This document shows, piece after piece, positions 1 to 8,748 of a DNA stretch of 64,000 nt. This DNA is from Arenibacter sp. F26102 (GTDB lineage: Bacteria; Bacteroidota; Bacteroidia; Flavobacteriales; Flavobacteriaceae), in assembly GCF_023015865.1 (NCBI RefSeq), contig NZ_JALKBC010000006.1, forward strand, positions 186,001 through 250,000, read 5' to 3'. The position numbers and the translations under genes are program-made. Under the pieces are notes generated by a model. It worked only from the letters and a program-made list of their open reading frames with translations. It ran no database searches and was not told the origin of the DNA. How positions within the stretch are numbered: position 1 is the first letter of the stretch; the number at the start of each line of letters is the position of its first letter.

Positions 1-536
1 GACCTTGTACGAGAAAAGCATATTCCTTTCTAAAAATCCAATTCTGAATTTAGGAGATTTATAGAGACCTAGAGAGTCTCAATTTCGTCTATTAAAAAAC
101 TATTGAATCCTTTGAACACTCATTGAAACTCAAACCCAGATGAACATGGGCCAATAATATTTTTATGGAGTTATTTACGGGAGGAACTAAATAATTTTGG
201 AAAACAAACGATTGCCATAGATATTCTATATTACATTACTTCCATAAATACCTTTGCCCCTACAGGAACCATAATGATCGTTACCCTGTCCATTATATTG
301 GGATTTCAACTTATCCTTCAAGCTATCCAATACGACATTATAAATGCGCCAAAAGCGCAATAAAAAACCGCCAAGTATCTTAAAAAATACTTGTTCACAT
401 TTGTGCGCAAGAAAGGGAAAAACACTAATATTGATATAGGAGTTTTCACACTTATCAATCGCTTTGTTCCGTTCATTATCGACCTGGAACAAATTCATCG
501 GTTAGTTAGGCCATCAACCTATAAAATTCAATAAGA
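1..536. other. Left-edge stretch without a confident gene
   Basis: No protein of recognisable family is encoded on either strand. A 90-codon reading frame on the minus strand (226-498) has no hydrophobic, motif or compositional signature of a real protein. A short inverted repeat, GAGAC at 64-68 and GTCTC at 76-80, could be a weak hairpin. The promoter of the following hutG gene must lie in the last 100 bp, but no clear TAnnTTTG element was identified. Confidence 0.4.
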
Positions 537-1508
537 ATGCACACCTATTCCAAAACCGACTCATTGCTCTGGACAGGCCGCAAGTCTGGTCAACAATTCT
601 ACCTACATGAAAAAGTTGTTTTCATAGAACTTAATTATGATAAATTTCCCAGTATCAATACACCGGCTTGGGCAATATTGGGTTATGCCTGCGATGAGGG
701 CGTTAAAAGGAATGAAGGGCGAATTGGTGCCGTCCTTGGCCCAGATGCCATAAGAAAGCAACTGGCCAAGCTGCCCAATCACCTGTCAGAAAGCACTTTA
801 TTAATGGATGTGGGAACCATAGATTGTAAAGACGGGGATTTAAAAAAAACACAAACGGTTTTGGCGCGTACCGTTACACAAATACTAATGCAAAATACAT
901 TCCCAATTGTTATTGGAGGCGGACATGATATTGCCTTTGGCCATTACAACGGAATAAAAAAATATCTAGAAGCGGAAGGCGGGAAAAAAACCATTGGCAT
1001 CATCAATTTTGATGCCCATTTTGACCTTCGTCAAAACGAATCCAACAATAATTCCGGAACACCTTTTTATCAAATTGCCCAAGAATGCAAACTGGACAAG
1101 TCCAGATTTAAATATATGTGTTTGGGGATTCGTGAAGATGCCAATAGTAAAATCCTATTTGAAACCGCAAAGGAATTGGGGGTTTCCTTTATTGAAAAAA
1201 AACACTTCAATCTTTTACATTTCAATAAAATAAAGAAGGGGATAGAGGATTTTATAGCAGACGTAGACCACATCTATACAACTATTGATATGGACGGGTT
1301 TTCTTCGGCCTATGCTCCTGGTGTTAGTGCTGCCTCTCCAATGGGCTTTTCCCCGGAAATGGTTTTGGAATGCTTGAAAATTATTATCGATTCCAAAAAG
1401 ATGATAAGTCTGGATATTGCTGAAATGAATCCTACTTATGACATTGACCAACAAACGGCAAAATTGGCAGCCTCGTTAATTCATTTTGTAATCCACAACT
1501 ACCACTAA
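537..1508 (+). CDS. hutG: Formimidoylglutamase (arginase/ureohydrolase family)
   Basis: Predicted cytosolic enzyme that hydrolyses N-formimidoyl-L-glutamate to glutamate and formamide in histidine degradation. The binuclear manganese site of the ureohydrolase family is visible: GGGHD at residues 127-131, FDAHFD at 158-163 and TIDMDG at 249-254, followed by the family loop SSAYAPGVSAASP. The length of 323 residues is normal. The ATG at 537 is the first in frame. The other hut genes are not in the window, so the assignment to HutG over agmatinase or arginase rests on general resemblance to Bacteroidota formimidoylglutamases. It is convergent with hmgA, which fits an amino-acid catabolism locus. 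Confidence 0.8.
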   Translation: MHTYSKTDSLLWTGRKSGQQFYLHEKVVFIELNYDKFPSINTPAWAILGYACDEGVKRNEGRIGAVLGPDAIRKQLAKLPNHLSESTLLMDVGTIDCKDGDLKKTQTVLARTVTQILMQNTFPIVIGGGHDIAFGHYNGIKKYLEAEGGKKTIGIINFDAHFDLRQNESNNNSGTPFYQIAQECKLDKSRFKYMCLGIREDANSKILFETAKELGVSFIEKKHFNLLHFNKIKKGIEDFIADVDHIYTTIDMDGFSSAYAPGVSAASPMGFSPEMVLECLKIIIDSKKMISLDIAEMNPTYDIDQQTAKLAASLIHFVIHNYH

Positions 1509-1555
1509 TACCCAAATTTTTAGAATTTATTTCTAATTTCAACATAGCAACGGCA

Positions 1556-2713
1556 TTATTCCAACCATGATCGGTAATACTTGCCATCATCAATATCCAT
1601 AGCTGCCTTGGTTATTTGCAAAGGTCTAAAAGTGTCTATCATTACAGCCAACTCCTCAGTTTTGGATTTTCCTATACTAGCCTCATAAGTCCCTGGATGT
1701 GGCCCGTGGGGAATACCCGCCGGATGCAATGAAATATATCCCTTATCTATATTCTTACGGCTCATAAAATCGCCATCCACATAATATAACACCTCATCGG
1801 AATCTATATTGGAATGATTATATGGGGCAGGTATGGACTGGGGGTGATAGTCGTACAAGCGCGGAACGAAGGAACAGACTACAAAGGCGGTAGTTTCAAA
1901 AGTCTGATGCACAGGAGGTGGTTGGTGTACGCGTCCTGTAATGGGTTCAAAATTATGTATGGAAAAGCCATAAGGATAATTGTACCCATCCCAACCTACC
2001 ACGTCAAAAGGGTGCGAGGCGTAAACCAAATGGTGCAATTGTCCCTGTTTTTTTACTTTGATCACAAAATCGCCCAACTCATCATGGGTTTGTAAATTCT
2101 GCGGAAGTTTGAAATCCCGCTCACAAAAAGGCGAATGTTCCAAGTGCTGTCCAAACCAGTTCCTATATCTTTTCGGCGTGTAAATTGGATGATATGATTC
2201 GGCAATCAACAACCTATTCTCCTCACTATCAAAGCTAATTTGGTAGATCATTCCGCGGGGAATAACAAGATAATCCCCATACTCGAACTTTATTTCCCCC
2301 AACATAGTTTTCAAAACTCCTGTGCCTTTGTGAATAAACATCAATTCATCGGCATCCGCATTTTTATAAAAATATTCGGTCATGGATTTTTTGGGTGCTG
2401 CAAGCGAGACATGTACATCCGAATTGAATAACATAACTGTTCTACTTTCCAAAAAATCGTTCATGGGCTTCACTTCAAAACCTTTGAACAATCTGGACTT
2501 TATATTATAGGATACCATAGCTTTAGGGGAAAAGTCAAAGAACTTGCCAACTTCCTTTACCATTGTAGGTCTATGCAGATGGTACAAAAGAGATGACATA
2601 CCGTCAAAGCCAATAGTTCCGAACAGTTGTTCATAATGTAAACTGCCGTCCTTTTTCTTAAAAATAGTATGTCTTTTGGGGGGAATTTTACCTAAATTAT
2701 GATATAAGGGCAT
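1556..2713 (-). CDS. hmgA: Homogentisate 1,2-dioxygenase
   Basis: Predicted Fe(II) ring-cleaving dioxygenase that converts homogentisate to maleylacetoacetate in tyrosine and phenylalanine catabolism. The 385-residue protein has the double cupin architecture of the family and the hallmark block RVHQPPPVHQTFETTAFVVC near residues 261-280. Likely iron ligands are H300, an acidic residue at 306-307, and H336 in the LHPAGIPHGPHPG segment; the H-H spacing of 36 matches that of the human enzyme. It is shorter than the eukaryotic enzyme (about 445), as usual for Bacteroidota homologues. It converges on hutG with a 47-bp gap. No partner genes (fahA, maiA, hppD) are present in the window. Confidence 0.88.
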   Translation of the reverse strand: MPLYHNLGKIPPKRHTIFKKKDGSLHYEQLFGTIGFDGMSSLLYHLHRPTMVKEVGKFFDFSPKAMVSYNIKSRLFKGFEVKPMNDFLESRTVMLFNSDVHVSLAAPKKSMTEYFYKNADADELMFIHKGTGVLKTMLGEIKFEYGDYLVIPRGMIYQISFDSEENRLLIAESYHPIYTPKRYRNWFGQHLEHSPFCERDFKLPQNLQTHDELGDFVIKVKKQGQLHHLVYASHPFDVVGWDGYNYPYGFSIHNFEPITGRVHQPPPVHQTFETTAFVVCSFVPRLYDYHPQSIPAPYNHSNIDSDEVLYYVDGDFMSRKNIDKGYISLHPAGIPHGPHPGTYEASIGKSKTEELAVMIDTFRPLQITKAAMDIDDGKYYRSWLE

Positions 2714-3109
2714 AACAGTAACGTTATTAATGATTCCTTACTAAAAATACGATAAAATAAGGAGTATCTAAAATTATAGCTTCAATTAAGGAGCGGATAA
2801 AGGATAGACAACAGCCGTGCTAAACAAATAGTTCTGAAAATAGGGCTGTTCTAAACGATGGTAAGGGAAGTAGAATGTTAAAAGGCTTTAACTCCAACAC
2901 TATGAAAACAAAAAAAGCCTCCCAATATGGAAAGCCTTTCATCGGTTCTTGTCGGTCCAAATTTACATCTGAACGGTTCGACAAATACAACCTTGCCCCA
3001 ATTTACATTGAGACACAACACAACACGACAAAGATAATAAAGGTTTTTAGATTTTCACTGTTTGGAAGATCTTATTTGGACAATCATCCCATCGCCTATT
3101 CTAATTTGG
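2714..3109. other. Intergenic stretch between hmgA and Nudix regulator
   Basis: About 396 bp with no supported gene. It should contain the hmgA promoter at its left end. AACAGCC (2810-2816) is repeated in inverted form as GGCTGTT (2844-2850), and AGGCTTT/AAAGCCT segments lie around 2880-2935. These could fold into weak hairpins but have no clear terminator structure. An 83-codon plus-strand frame at 2875-3126 runs into the end of the regulator gene and looks random. Confidence 0.4.
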
Positions 3110-3814
3110 TTAGAGTACAAAATTGAATCCTGATTCTTCCAGTCTTTTGTACTTTTCATAATCGAACCTATATAAAAAAGCTCCCTTTTTTGAGGTAGAT
3201 TTATCCTTTTCATCCAATTTTATAAGCAAATTGAAGGATAATAATTTCTTTCTAAAATTGCGATCATCCAATTTGTTCTGATAAATGGCCTCGTATAATG
3301 ATTGAAGCTGTGGAATAGTAAATTTTTCCGGTAGGAGTTCAAATCCGATAGGTCTAAGTGTGGTTTTCTGCTTTAATCGCTCCAAAGCATCAGCGATCAT
3401 TACGTTGTGGTCAAGGACCAAATCCGGGATATCTTCCAATGCAAACCATTTGGCACCATGCAATTCCACCTGCTCCCTATCATAATCGCTAATTCTTATC
3501 AGGGCGTATTGGGCAATGGAAATACATCTTGCCCCTGAATCCCTGTCAACATCGCTATACACCTTTAGCTCTTCCAAAAAAATATTTTCCAAGCCTGTAA
3601 ACTGGAGTAGCACACGCCTCGCAGCATCGGAAACACTCTCCTCCTCATCCACAAAACTGCCGATTAAGGACCATTCCCCCTTAAATGGGTCTATTCTTCT
3701 CCTAAAGACCAGAAGCTTCAATATGCCTTCATCAAAACCAAAAACAATGCAATCTGTTGCCACAAGTATTTTAGGCTGCGCAATATAAGTCCGTCTATTC
3801 TCCAAAGCCTTCAT
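3110..3814 (-). CDS. NrtR-like transcriptional regulator with degenerate Nudix domain
   Basis: A 234-residue protein with an N-terminal Nudix fold and a C-terminal winged-helix part (about residues 150-230), the layout of NrtR-type regulators such as the Bacteroides arabinose regulator. The Nudix box at residues 52-75 keeps the leading G, the first E and the R, but the catalytic REUxEE core reads RRVLLQ, so the metal-binding glutamates are lost. This suggests a ligand-sensing regulator rather than a hydrolase. The ligand is unknown; sugars or sugar phosphates are common for Bacteroidota members. It stands alone, so its targets cannot be inferred from an operon. Confidence 0.75.
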   Translation of the reverse strand: MKALENRRTYIAQPKILVATDCIVFGFDEGILKLLVFRRRIDPFKGEWSLIGSFVDEEESVSDAARRVLLQFTGLENIFLEELKVYSDVDRDSGARCISIAQYALIRISDYDREQVELHGAKWFALEDIPDLVLDHNVMIADALERLKQKTTLRPIGFELLPEKFTIPQLQSLYEAIYQNKLDDRNFRKKLLSFNLLIKLDEKDKSTSKKGAFLYRFDYEKYKRLEESGFNFVL

Positions 3815-4023
3815 TTCATCTATAATTCACTAAAATATCAAAAATAAATTTCATATCAACAAAAGCCCATATTTTATACCCCATAAACCTAAACATAAAA
3901 AACAATGATATGAGGCCATAGTCAAAAATGATTTTATTCAATAAAAACCAGTAATTACCTCAATATATTTAGCAGTCATTTAACATCAAATCTCCTTGAT
4001 TATAAATAACTTGTAATAAAAAT

Positions 4024-4251
4024 ATGAGAAATATAGCTATGTTTTGGGTGGCCGCAACAACGATGGTTTTAATTTCTCTTACCATCATGGCCGCAATGAA
4101 CTTTCCTTTTAATTGGATTTTTTATATTACAGTCCTAGGACAGATAATGCTTGTATATATGGTTTTTAAGGTACTTACGGACAATTATACCACGGACAAG
4201 ACCTTTGAGGACTTTTATGAAGATCATCCGATAAAAAATGAAATTAGTTAG
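4024..4251 (+). CDS. Small two-helix membrane protein of unknown function
   Basis: A 75-residue protein with two predicted transmembrane segments (about residues 5-25 and 30-50) and a charged, acidic C-terminal tail with FEDFYEDHP. No known domain is recognised. It overlaps the 3' end of the convergent stress-protein gene by 8 bp, which is compatible with a real compact gene pair. It sits beside the microaerobic regulon (usp, fnr, ccoI), but its own upstream region has no TGAY-N4-RTCA operator. Hydrophobicity and codon pattern support it as real; function is not assigned. Confidence 0.6.
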   Translation: MRNIAMFWVAATTMVLISLTIMAAMNFPFNWIFYITVLGQIMLVYMVFKVLTDNYTTDKTFEDFYEDHPIKNEIS

Positions 4252-5146
4252 AGGTTGATACTTCCCTGCCTTTTTTACTGTTGGGCGGAGTTCCCATACC
4301 CAATTCCGGTATTACCAATAATGGTATTTGGGTGTGAAAAGCCAAACGTTTAATGACAGGTTCACGGGTCATTTTCTCCATATAGCTGTGCTGATAATTG
4401 AGCATGGCCAACAAATGAATGTCCAATTCATTTGCAAAAACTTCCAAGGTCTGGGAAACGGAATTTAATTCTGAAATCGTATGAACGTAATGTTCTACCT
4501 CACCTATGTACTTCCTTAACATATTTAGGTTGAATTGCTGTACCTCCGTAAGGGATTTAATCTCGTATTGTACATGTACAATCCTAATGGCCGCCTTAAA
4601 GGATTTTGCCATTTCCAATAATGGCCTGAGTTCGGAAGTTGTATAAAAACGGTTAAAATCTGTTGCAAAAGCGATTTCCGAGGGAGTTCTAAACTTAAAA
4701 TGTTGTGGTATGGCGAGAACTGGGCAGTTCTTTATCGATTTTATTATTCTAACGGTATTGCTTCCCATGAACACCTCCTCCAATCCGGATGCGCCCTTGG
4801 TTCCTGTAACCACTAAATCTATTTGATGGGTTTCTATAATATTCTTTATTTCATCTACCAAGAGACTAAAGGAGGAAATGGTTACAAACCTATGTTTGGG
4901 ATTGTGATATGTTTTCTGAATCTGCTCCAATAGCTGCTCCAAACCTTTTTCAGAATTGGACTTTACTACATCCTCACAAGCTTTCCCAACGGCACCTGTC
5001 GCCATAAATCTACTATGGGCAATAGTGGGTGTATAAGTATTTAAAATATAGAACTCGCACTCCTGATGCTTATAAAGTGAAATTGCATATTTGGTTGCAT
5101 TCCAAGCATTGGGAGAAAAATCTGTAGGCAATAATATCTTTTTCAA
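4244..5146 (-). CDS. Universal stress protein, two tandem Usp domains
   Basis: A 300-residue cytosolic protein of two UspA-like domains. The first domain begins MKKILLPTDFSPNA and holds a textbook ATP-binding motif G-2x-G-9x-G-S (G115, G118, G128-S129). The second, about residues 150-285, is degenerate and lacks that motif. The promoter region has a TGACATTTATCA site at 5226-5237 with TAATTTTA centred 33 bp closer to the gene, the same geometry as the ccoI, ccoS and hemN promoters. Expression under low oxygen through the nearby Fnr-type regulator is therefore likely. Molecular role unknown. Confidence 0.85.
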   Translation of the reverse strand: MKKILLPTDFSPNAWNATKYAISLYKHQECEFYILNTYTPTIAHSRFMATGAVGKACEDVVKSNSEKGLEQLLEQIQKTYHNPKHRFVTISSFSLLVDEIKNIIETHQIDLVVTGTKGASGLEEVFMGSNTVRIIKSIKNCPVLAIPQHFKFRTPSEIAFATDFNRFYTTSELRPLLEMAKSFKAAIRIVHVQYEIKSLTEVQQFNLNMLRKYIGEVEHYVHTISELNSVSQTLEVFANELDIHLLAMLNYQHSYMEKMTREPVIKRLAFHTQIPLLVIPELGMGTPPNSKKGREVSTSN

Positions 5147-5194
5147 ACTGGTCTAAATTTTATAATTGCCTTTGTGGAGGCATAAACTACAGCG

Positions 5195-5237
5195 TAAAAT
5201 TATAGCAAGTTAAAAACCTGTACTATGACATTTATCA
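5195..5237 (-). promoter_or_regulatory. Fnr-type operator and -10 element upstream of usp
   Basis: The palindromic site TGACATTTATCA (5226-5237) fits TGAY-N4-RTCA. On the minus strand it is followed by TAATTTTA (5195-5202), a one-mismatch TAnnTTTG element. The centre-to-centre distance is 33 bp, as in the other Fnr-type promoters of this window. Likely activator position near -41.5. Confidence 0.65.
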
Positions 5238-5423
5238 GCTTTTGGGTATGGTAGCGAATAGTTGAAAAAAGCGGATATATGCAAGATAAAAAGCAGCTTA
5301 CAGTGGAATTACAACATAAAGAAGAATAATAAAAATGAAGAATTACCCAAATTCGGATATTAGTAGGTCCAGGTTACGCGGAATACCATTATGGCAACAG
5401 CTAGAAATATGGCAAAATTGGAA

Positions 5424-6110
5424 TCAAGCCCCTTTTGCAACATCATTAAGGCCCTGTCTATTGGCAATGGCCACTTTTTTTCCAGATGCCTTTATCAAAC
5501 CCAATTTTTTGAATTCAGAAATAATACGGATTGCAGATTCTGTCGCTGTACCAACTACATTGGCAATATCTTCCCTTGATAATGTTAGGGCCAAATAGCC
5601 ATTTTGATCCTCGCCAAAATTTGTCTCCAAATAAATAAAAGCTTCCGCTATCCTTTGTTTAACTGTTTTTTGGGACATATTAACTATAACATCATCTGCC
5701 TCCTTTAGATCATGGGCTATGTGTCTCAGAACTTCCACGGCAAAATTGGGATTGCTATTTAAGGTATCTACAATAGCATCCTTAGGAATAAAACATACCT
5801 CCATATCATTTACTGCAATGGCACTTAAGTTGGCCACTTCTTCGGTAATTACGGAACGCTGACCCAAAACGGCACCTTTTGTTGCCAGTTTTACTATTTG
5901 ATCTTTTCCGTTGGGGCTTAATTTGGATAATTTGGAAACTCCACCCTTTACACAATATACACCATTGAGCTTATCTCCTTCCCCGAAAATGATTTCCCCT
6001 TTTTTTAAAAATTTGGTAGTTTTAGTATCTGAAACCCTCTTCAACTCCTCCTTGTTCATTGCGCGTAAGGAATTGAATTGGCGAATAATACAATTTTCAC
6101 ATCTGCCCAT
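5424..6110 (-). CDS. Fnr/Crp-family transcriptional regulator
   Basis: A 228-residue regulator with an N-terminal cyclic-nucleotide-like sensor domain (about 20-130), a dimerisation helix and a C-terminal winged helix (about 150-220). In the recognition helix, E191 and R195 match the FNR residues that read the TGA half-site core; FNR Ser212 is replaced by Ile194. Cysteines lie at 4, 7, 53 and 106. C4, C7 and C106 align with E. coli FNR C20, C23 and C122, but the C29 equivalent is Asn13. The gene is divergent from ccoI across a perfect palindrome and so probably controls itself and the cbb3 genes. A redox or oxygen signal is inferred. Confidence 0.85.
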   Translation of the reverse strand: MGRCENCIIRQFNSLRAMNKEELKRVSDTKTTKFLKKGEIIFGEGDKLNGVYCVKGGVSKLSKLSPNGKDQIVKLATKGAVLGQRSVITEEVANLSAIAVNDMEVCFIPKDAIVDTLNSNPNFAVEVLRHIAHDLKEADDVIVNMSQKTVKQRIAEAFIYLETNFGEDQNGYLALTLSREDIANVVGTATESAIRIISEFKKLGLIKASGKKVAIANRQGLNDVAKGA

Positions 6111-6133
6111 TTATTTATTATTACCTGATGTGA

Positions 6134-6207
6134 CAAATTTAAAGGTTATATCTTGGGAAAAAACTGACAATTGTCATGTTTTAGATTGGCAATCATGGCC
6201 ATCTTTG
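6134..6207. promoter_or_regulatory. Bidirectional Fnr-type promoter between fnr-like gene and ccoI
   Basis: The perfect 12-bp palindrome TGACAATTGTCA lies at 6165-6176. Leftward, TAAATTTG (minus strand, 6134-6141) is a perfect TAnnTTTG element; rightward, CATCTTTG (6200-6207) is a one-mismatch version. Both boxes are centred exactly 33 bp from the palindrome centre. A single dimer site could thus serve both the regulator gene and ccoI. Confidence 0.7.
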
Positions 6208-6232
6208 CAACCAGGTATTAAGCAAATATTCT

Positions 6233-8614
6233 ATGGATAAAGAAACTTGCTATCATTGTGGTGACGATTGCGGGAGAACTCCCATAAATCACAATGATAA
6301 AAACTTCTGTTGTGTTGGCTGCAAAACTGTCTATGAGATTTTTGCCAATAACGACTTATCCTACTATTATGACCTACAGTCTGCAGCGGGCGCCTCACCA
6401 AAGGAAATTGAGGGTAAGTACGACTTTCTGGAATCCAAAAACATTATAGAAAAACTTATAGAGTTTAACGATAATGGGACCCAAATTATAAATCTATATA
6501 TACCGCATATACATTGTAGTTCCTGTATTTGGATATTGGAAAACTTAAATAAACTAAATACCGGCATCACCAGTTCTCAGGTAGACTTTCCTAAAAAGAC
6601 CGTAAGGGTTACCTATAATTCCGATAAGATTACCCTTAAGGAATTGGTGCTCCTAATGTCCAGAATTGGATATGAACCCTACATTTCGTTAGACGACTAC
6701 GACAAAAAGAAAAAAGGCACAGACCGTAGTTTATCCTATAAATTGGGAATTGCCGGCTTTGCCTTCGGAAACGTCATGTTTCTTTCCTTCCCTGAATATT
6801 TTGAGGTCGGGGAATTTTGGTTGGAACAATTTAAAGGTATTTTTAGATGGCTAATGTTTGCATTTTCCCTACCTGTGGTATTCTATGCCGCACAGGATTA
6901 TTTTATTTCTGCTTATAAGGGTTTAAGATCAAAATTTTTAAATATTGATATCCCCATTGCCCTAGGTATTCTGGTTTTATTCCTAAGGAGTACCGTTGAA
7001 ATTATTTTCGATTGGGGGTCCGGCTTTTTTGATAGCCTAACAGGATTGGTATTCTTTTTACTTCTAGGCAAATTTTTTCAGCAAAAAACATATTCCTACC
7101 TTTCTTTTGAACGGGATTATAAATCCTATTTCCCCATTGCGGTGACTAGAATTACCAGTAAAAACACCGAGGAGAACACTCAGGTATACGACATAAAAAG
7201 TGGGGATAGGCTCCTAATAAGAAGTGGGGAGTTAATTCCTGTGGATGCTATTTTGATAAATGGAAATGCAAGAATAGATTACAGTTTTGTTACCGGTGAA
7301 TCGGAACCTGTAGACAAAAAATCCGGCGATAAAGTTTATGCCGGTGGACGACAACTGAGTAGCGCTATTGAAATTGAGACCTTAAAATCTGTTTCCCAAA
7401 GCTACCTTACCCAACTTTGGAGCAATGCCGTTTTTCAACAGGATAAATCCGGAAGTTTTCAAACCTTGACCGATAGCATAGGCAAAAGATTTACTATTGC
7501 CGTCTTGACGATAGCCTTTGTCTCAGCATTTATTTGGTTAATTATAGACCCCAGCAAAACCGTAAATGTCTTTACCGCAGTACTCATTATTGCATGTCCT
7601 TGCGCCATTGCCTTGGCAGCCCCTTTTACCTTGGGCAATATGCTGCGGATTTTTGGGCGGAATAGATTTTATTTAAGAGATACACAGACTATTGAACAAT
7701 TGGCGCAGATCGATACTGCTATTTTCGACAAAACAGGTACTATTACTACTGCTGAAAAGGGACATGTATACTATGAAGGGGTGGAATTGACCAGCGAAGA
7801 AGAATCTCTGTTAAAAAATACCTTACGTTCATCCAACCACCCGTTGAGCAGAAAGCTTTATGAAATGTTGGCGGAACAAAACATTGTGCCCTTAGAAGAA
7901 TATGAAGAATATTTAGGACAGGGAATTAAAGGTTCAACCATTTCGGATAGCGTTAAAATTGGTTCGGCTGCCTTTGTCGGCAATACTCAAACAGACAATA
8001 CCGAAAACACCTCGGTACACTTTAGCTCCAACGACCAATACAAGGGCTGTTTTATTTTTCAGAACCAATATCGGGATGGGGTGGCGGAAACCTTCCAAAC
8101 AATGTCCCAAGATCTGGAATTGGCGATCCTATCAGGCGACAACGCTGGTGAAAAATCCAACCTTACTAAATTATTACCCCAGGGAACACCACTATATTTT
8201 AATCAAAAACCGGACAGCAAGCTCCAATTCATTAAGTCGCTCCAAGATCAAAATAAAAAGGTGATGATGGTAGGTGACGGACTAAACGATGCCGGAGCTT
8301 TGGCACAAAGCAATGTAGGCATAGCCATATCAGAAAACGTGAATGTTTTTTCACCCGCTTGTGATGGTATTCTGGATGCTAAAAATTTCAAATTCCTATA
8401 CCAGTATATTTTAGCCTCAAGGAAAGCCATTAAGATCATAAAACTAAGTTTTATCCTTTCTTTATTGTACAATGTAGTGGGGTTATATTTTGCAGTTACC
8501 GGACAATTGGAGCCCGTTATCGCAGCCATTCTAATGCCGCTAAGTTCCATCACTATTGTACTTTTTACCACACTTGCCACAAACAGATTGGGAAGTAAGC
8601 TGGGAAGGGATTAA
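6233..8614 (+). CDS. ccoI: Cu(+)-translocating P1B-type ATPase CcoI/FixI
   Basis: A 793-residue membrane ATPase that supplies copper to the cbb3 oxidase. The cysteine-rich N-terminus (C6, C9, C13, CCVGC at 26-30) is the CcoI signature, followed by a heavy-metal-associated domain with HCSSC at 94-98. Core motifs are TGES (354-357), the copper-channel CPC (455-457), DKTGT phosphorylation site (499-503), HP (536-537) and GDGLND (681-686). About eight membrane helices are expected. It is separated from the ccoS-H operon by the broken cytochrome gene on the other strand and shares its Fnr-type promoter geometry. A terminator follows at 8671. Confidence 0.93.
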   Translation: MDKETCYHCGDDCGRTPINHNDKNFCCVGCKTVYEIFANNDLSYYYDLQSAAGASPKEIEGKYDFLESKNIIEKLIEFNDNGTQIINLYIPHIHCSSCIWILENLNKLNTGITSSQVDFPKKTVRVTYNSDKITLKELVLLMSRIGYEPYISLDDYDKKKKGTDRSLSYKLGIAGFAFGNVMFLSFPEYFEVGEFWLEQFKGIFRWLMFAFSLPVVFYAAQDYFISAYKGLRSKFLNIDIPIALGILVLFLRSTVEIIFDWGSGFFDSLTGLVFFLLLGKFFQQKTYSYLSFERDYKSYFPIAVTRITSKNTEENTQVYDIKSGDRLLIRSGELIPVDAILINGNARIDYSFVTGESEPVDKKSGDKVYAGGRQLSSAIEIETLKSVSQSYLTQLWSNAVFQQDKSGSFQTLTDSIGKRFTIAVLTIAFVSAFIWLIIDPSKTVNVFTAVLIIACPCAIALAAPFTLGNMLRIFGRNRFYLRDTQTIEQLAQIDTAIFDKTGTITTAEKGHVYYEGVELTSEEESLLKNTLRSSNHPLSRKLYEMLAEQNIVPLEEYEEYLGQGIKGSTISDSVKIGSAAFVGNTQTDNTENTSVHFSSNDQYKGCFIFQNQYRDGVAETFQTMSQDLELAILSGDNAGEKSNLTKLLPQGTPLYFNQKPDSKLQFIKSLQDQNKKVMMVGDGLNDAGALAQSNVGIAISENVNVFSPACDGILDAKNFKFLYQYILASRKAIKIIKLSFILSLLYNVVGLYFAVTGQLEPVIAAILMPLSSITIVLFTTLATNRLGSKLGRD

Positions 8615-8670
8615 TCCACGGGCGAACCGTGGCAGACTGAACACAGTTTATAAACAAACCTCAACAAATA

Positions 8671-8701
8671 AAAAGGCAACTGTTTTAAACAGTTGCCTTT
8701 T
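8671..8701. terminator. Bidirectional intrinsic terminator
   Basis: A 15-bp perfect inverted repeat, AAAAGGCAACTGTTT and its complement, separated by one T. The flanking A and T runs let it terminate both ccoI from the left and the convergent cytochrome gene from the right. Confidence 0.85.
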
Positions 8702-8748
8702 ACTTATACATTATCCGTAATGCATTAGGTTAAAGAAAGCTTCCTCCC

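Noticed and set aside
226-498. 90-codon frame on the minus strand
   Set aside because: No domain, signal or conserved pattern; composition looks random for gene-free AT-rich DNA.
2875-3126. 83-codon plus-strand frame
   Set aside because: Runs into the 3' end of the Nudix regulator gene on the other strand and has no recognisable protein features.
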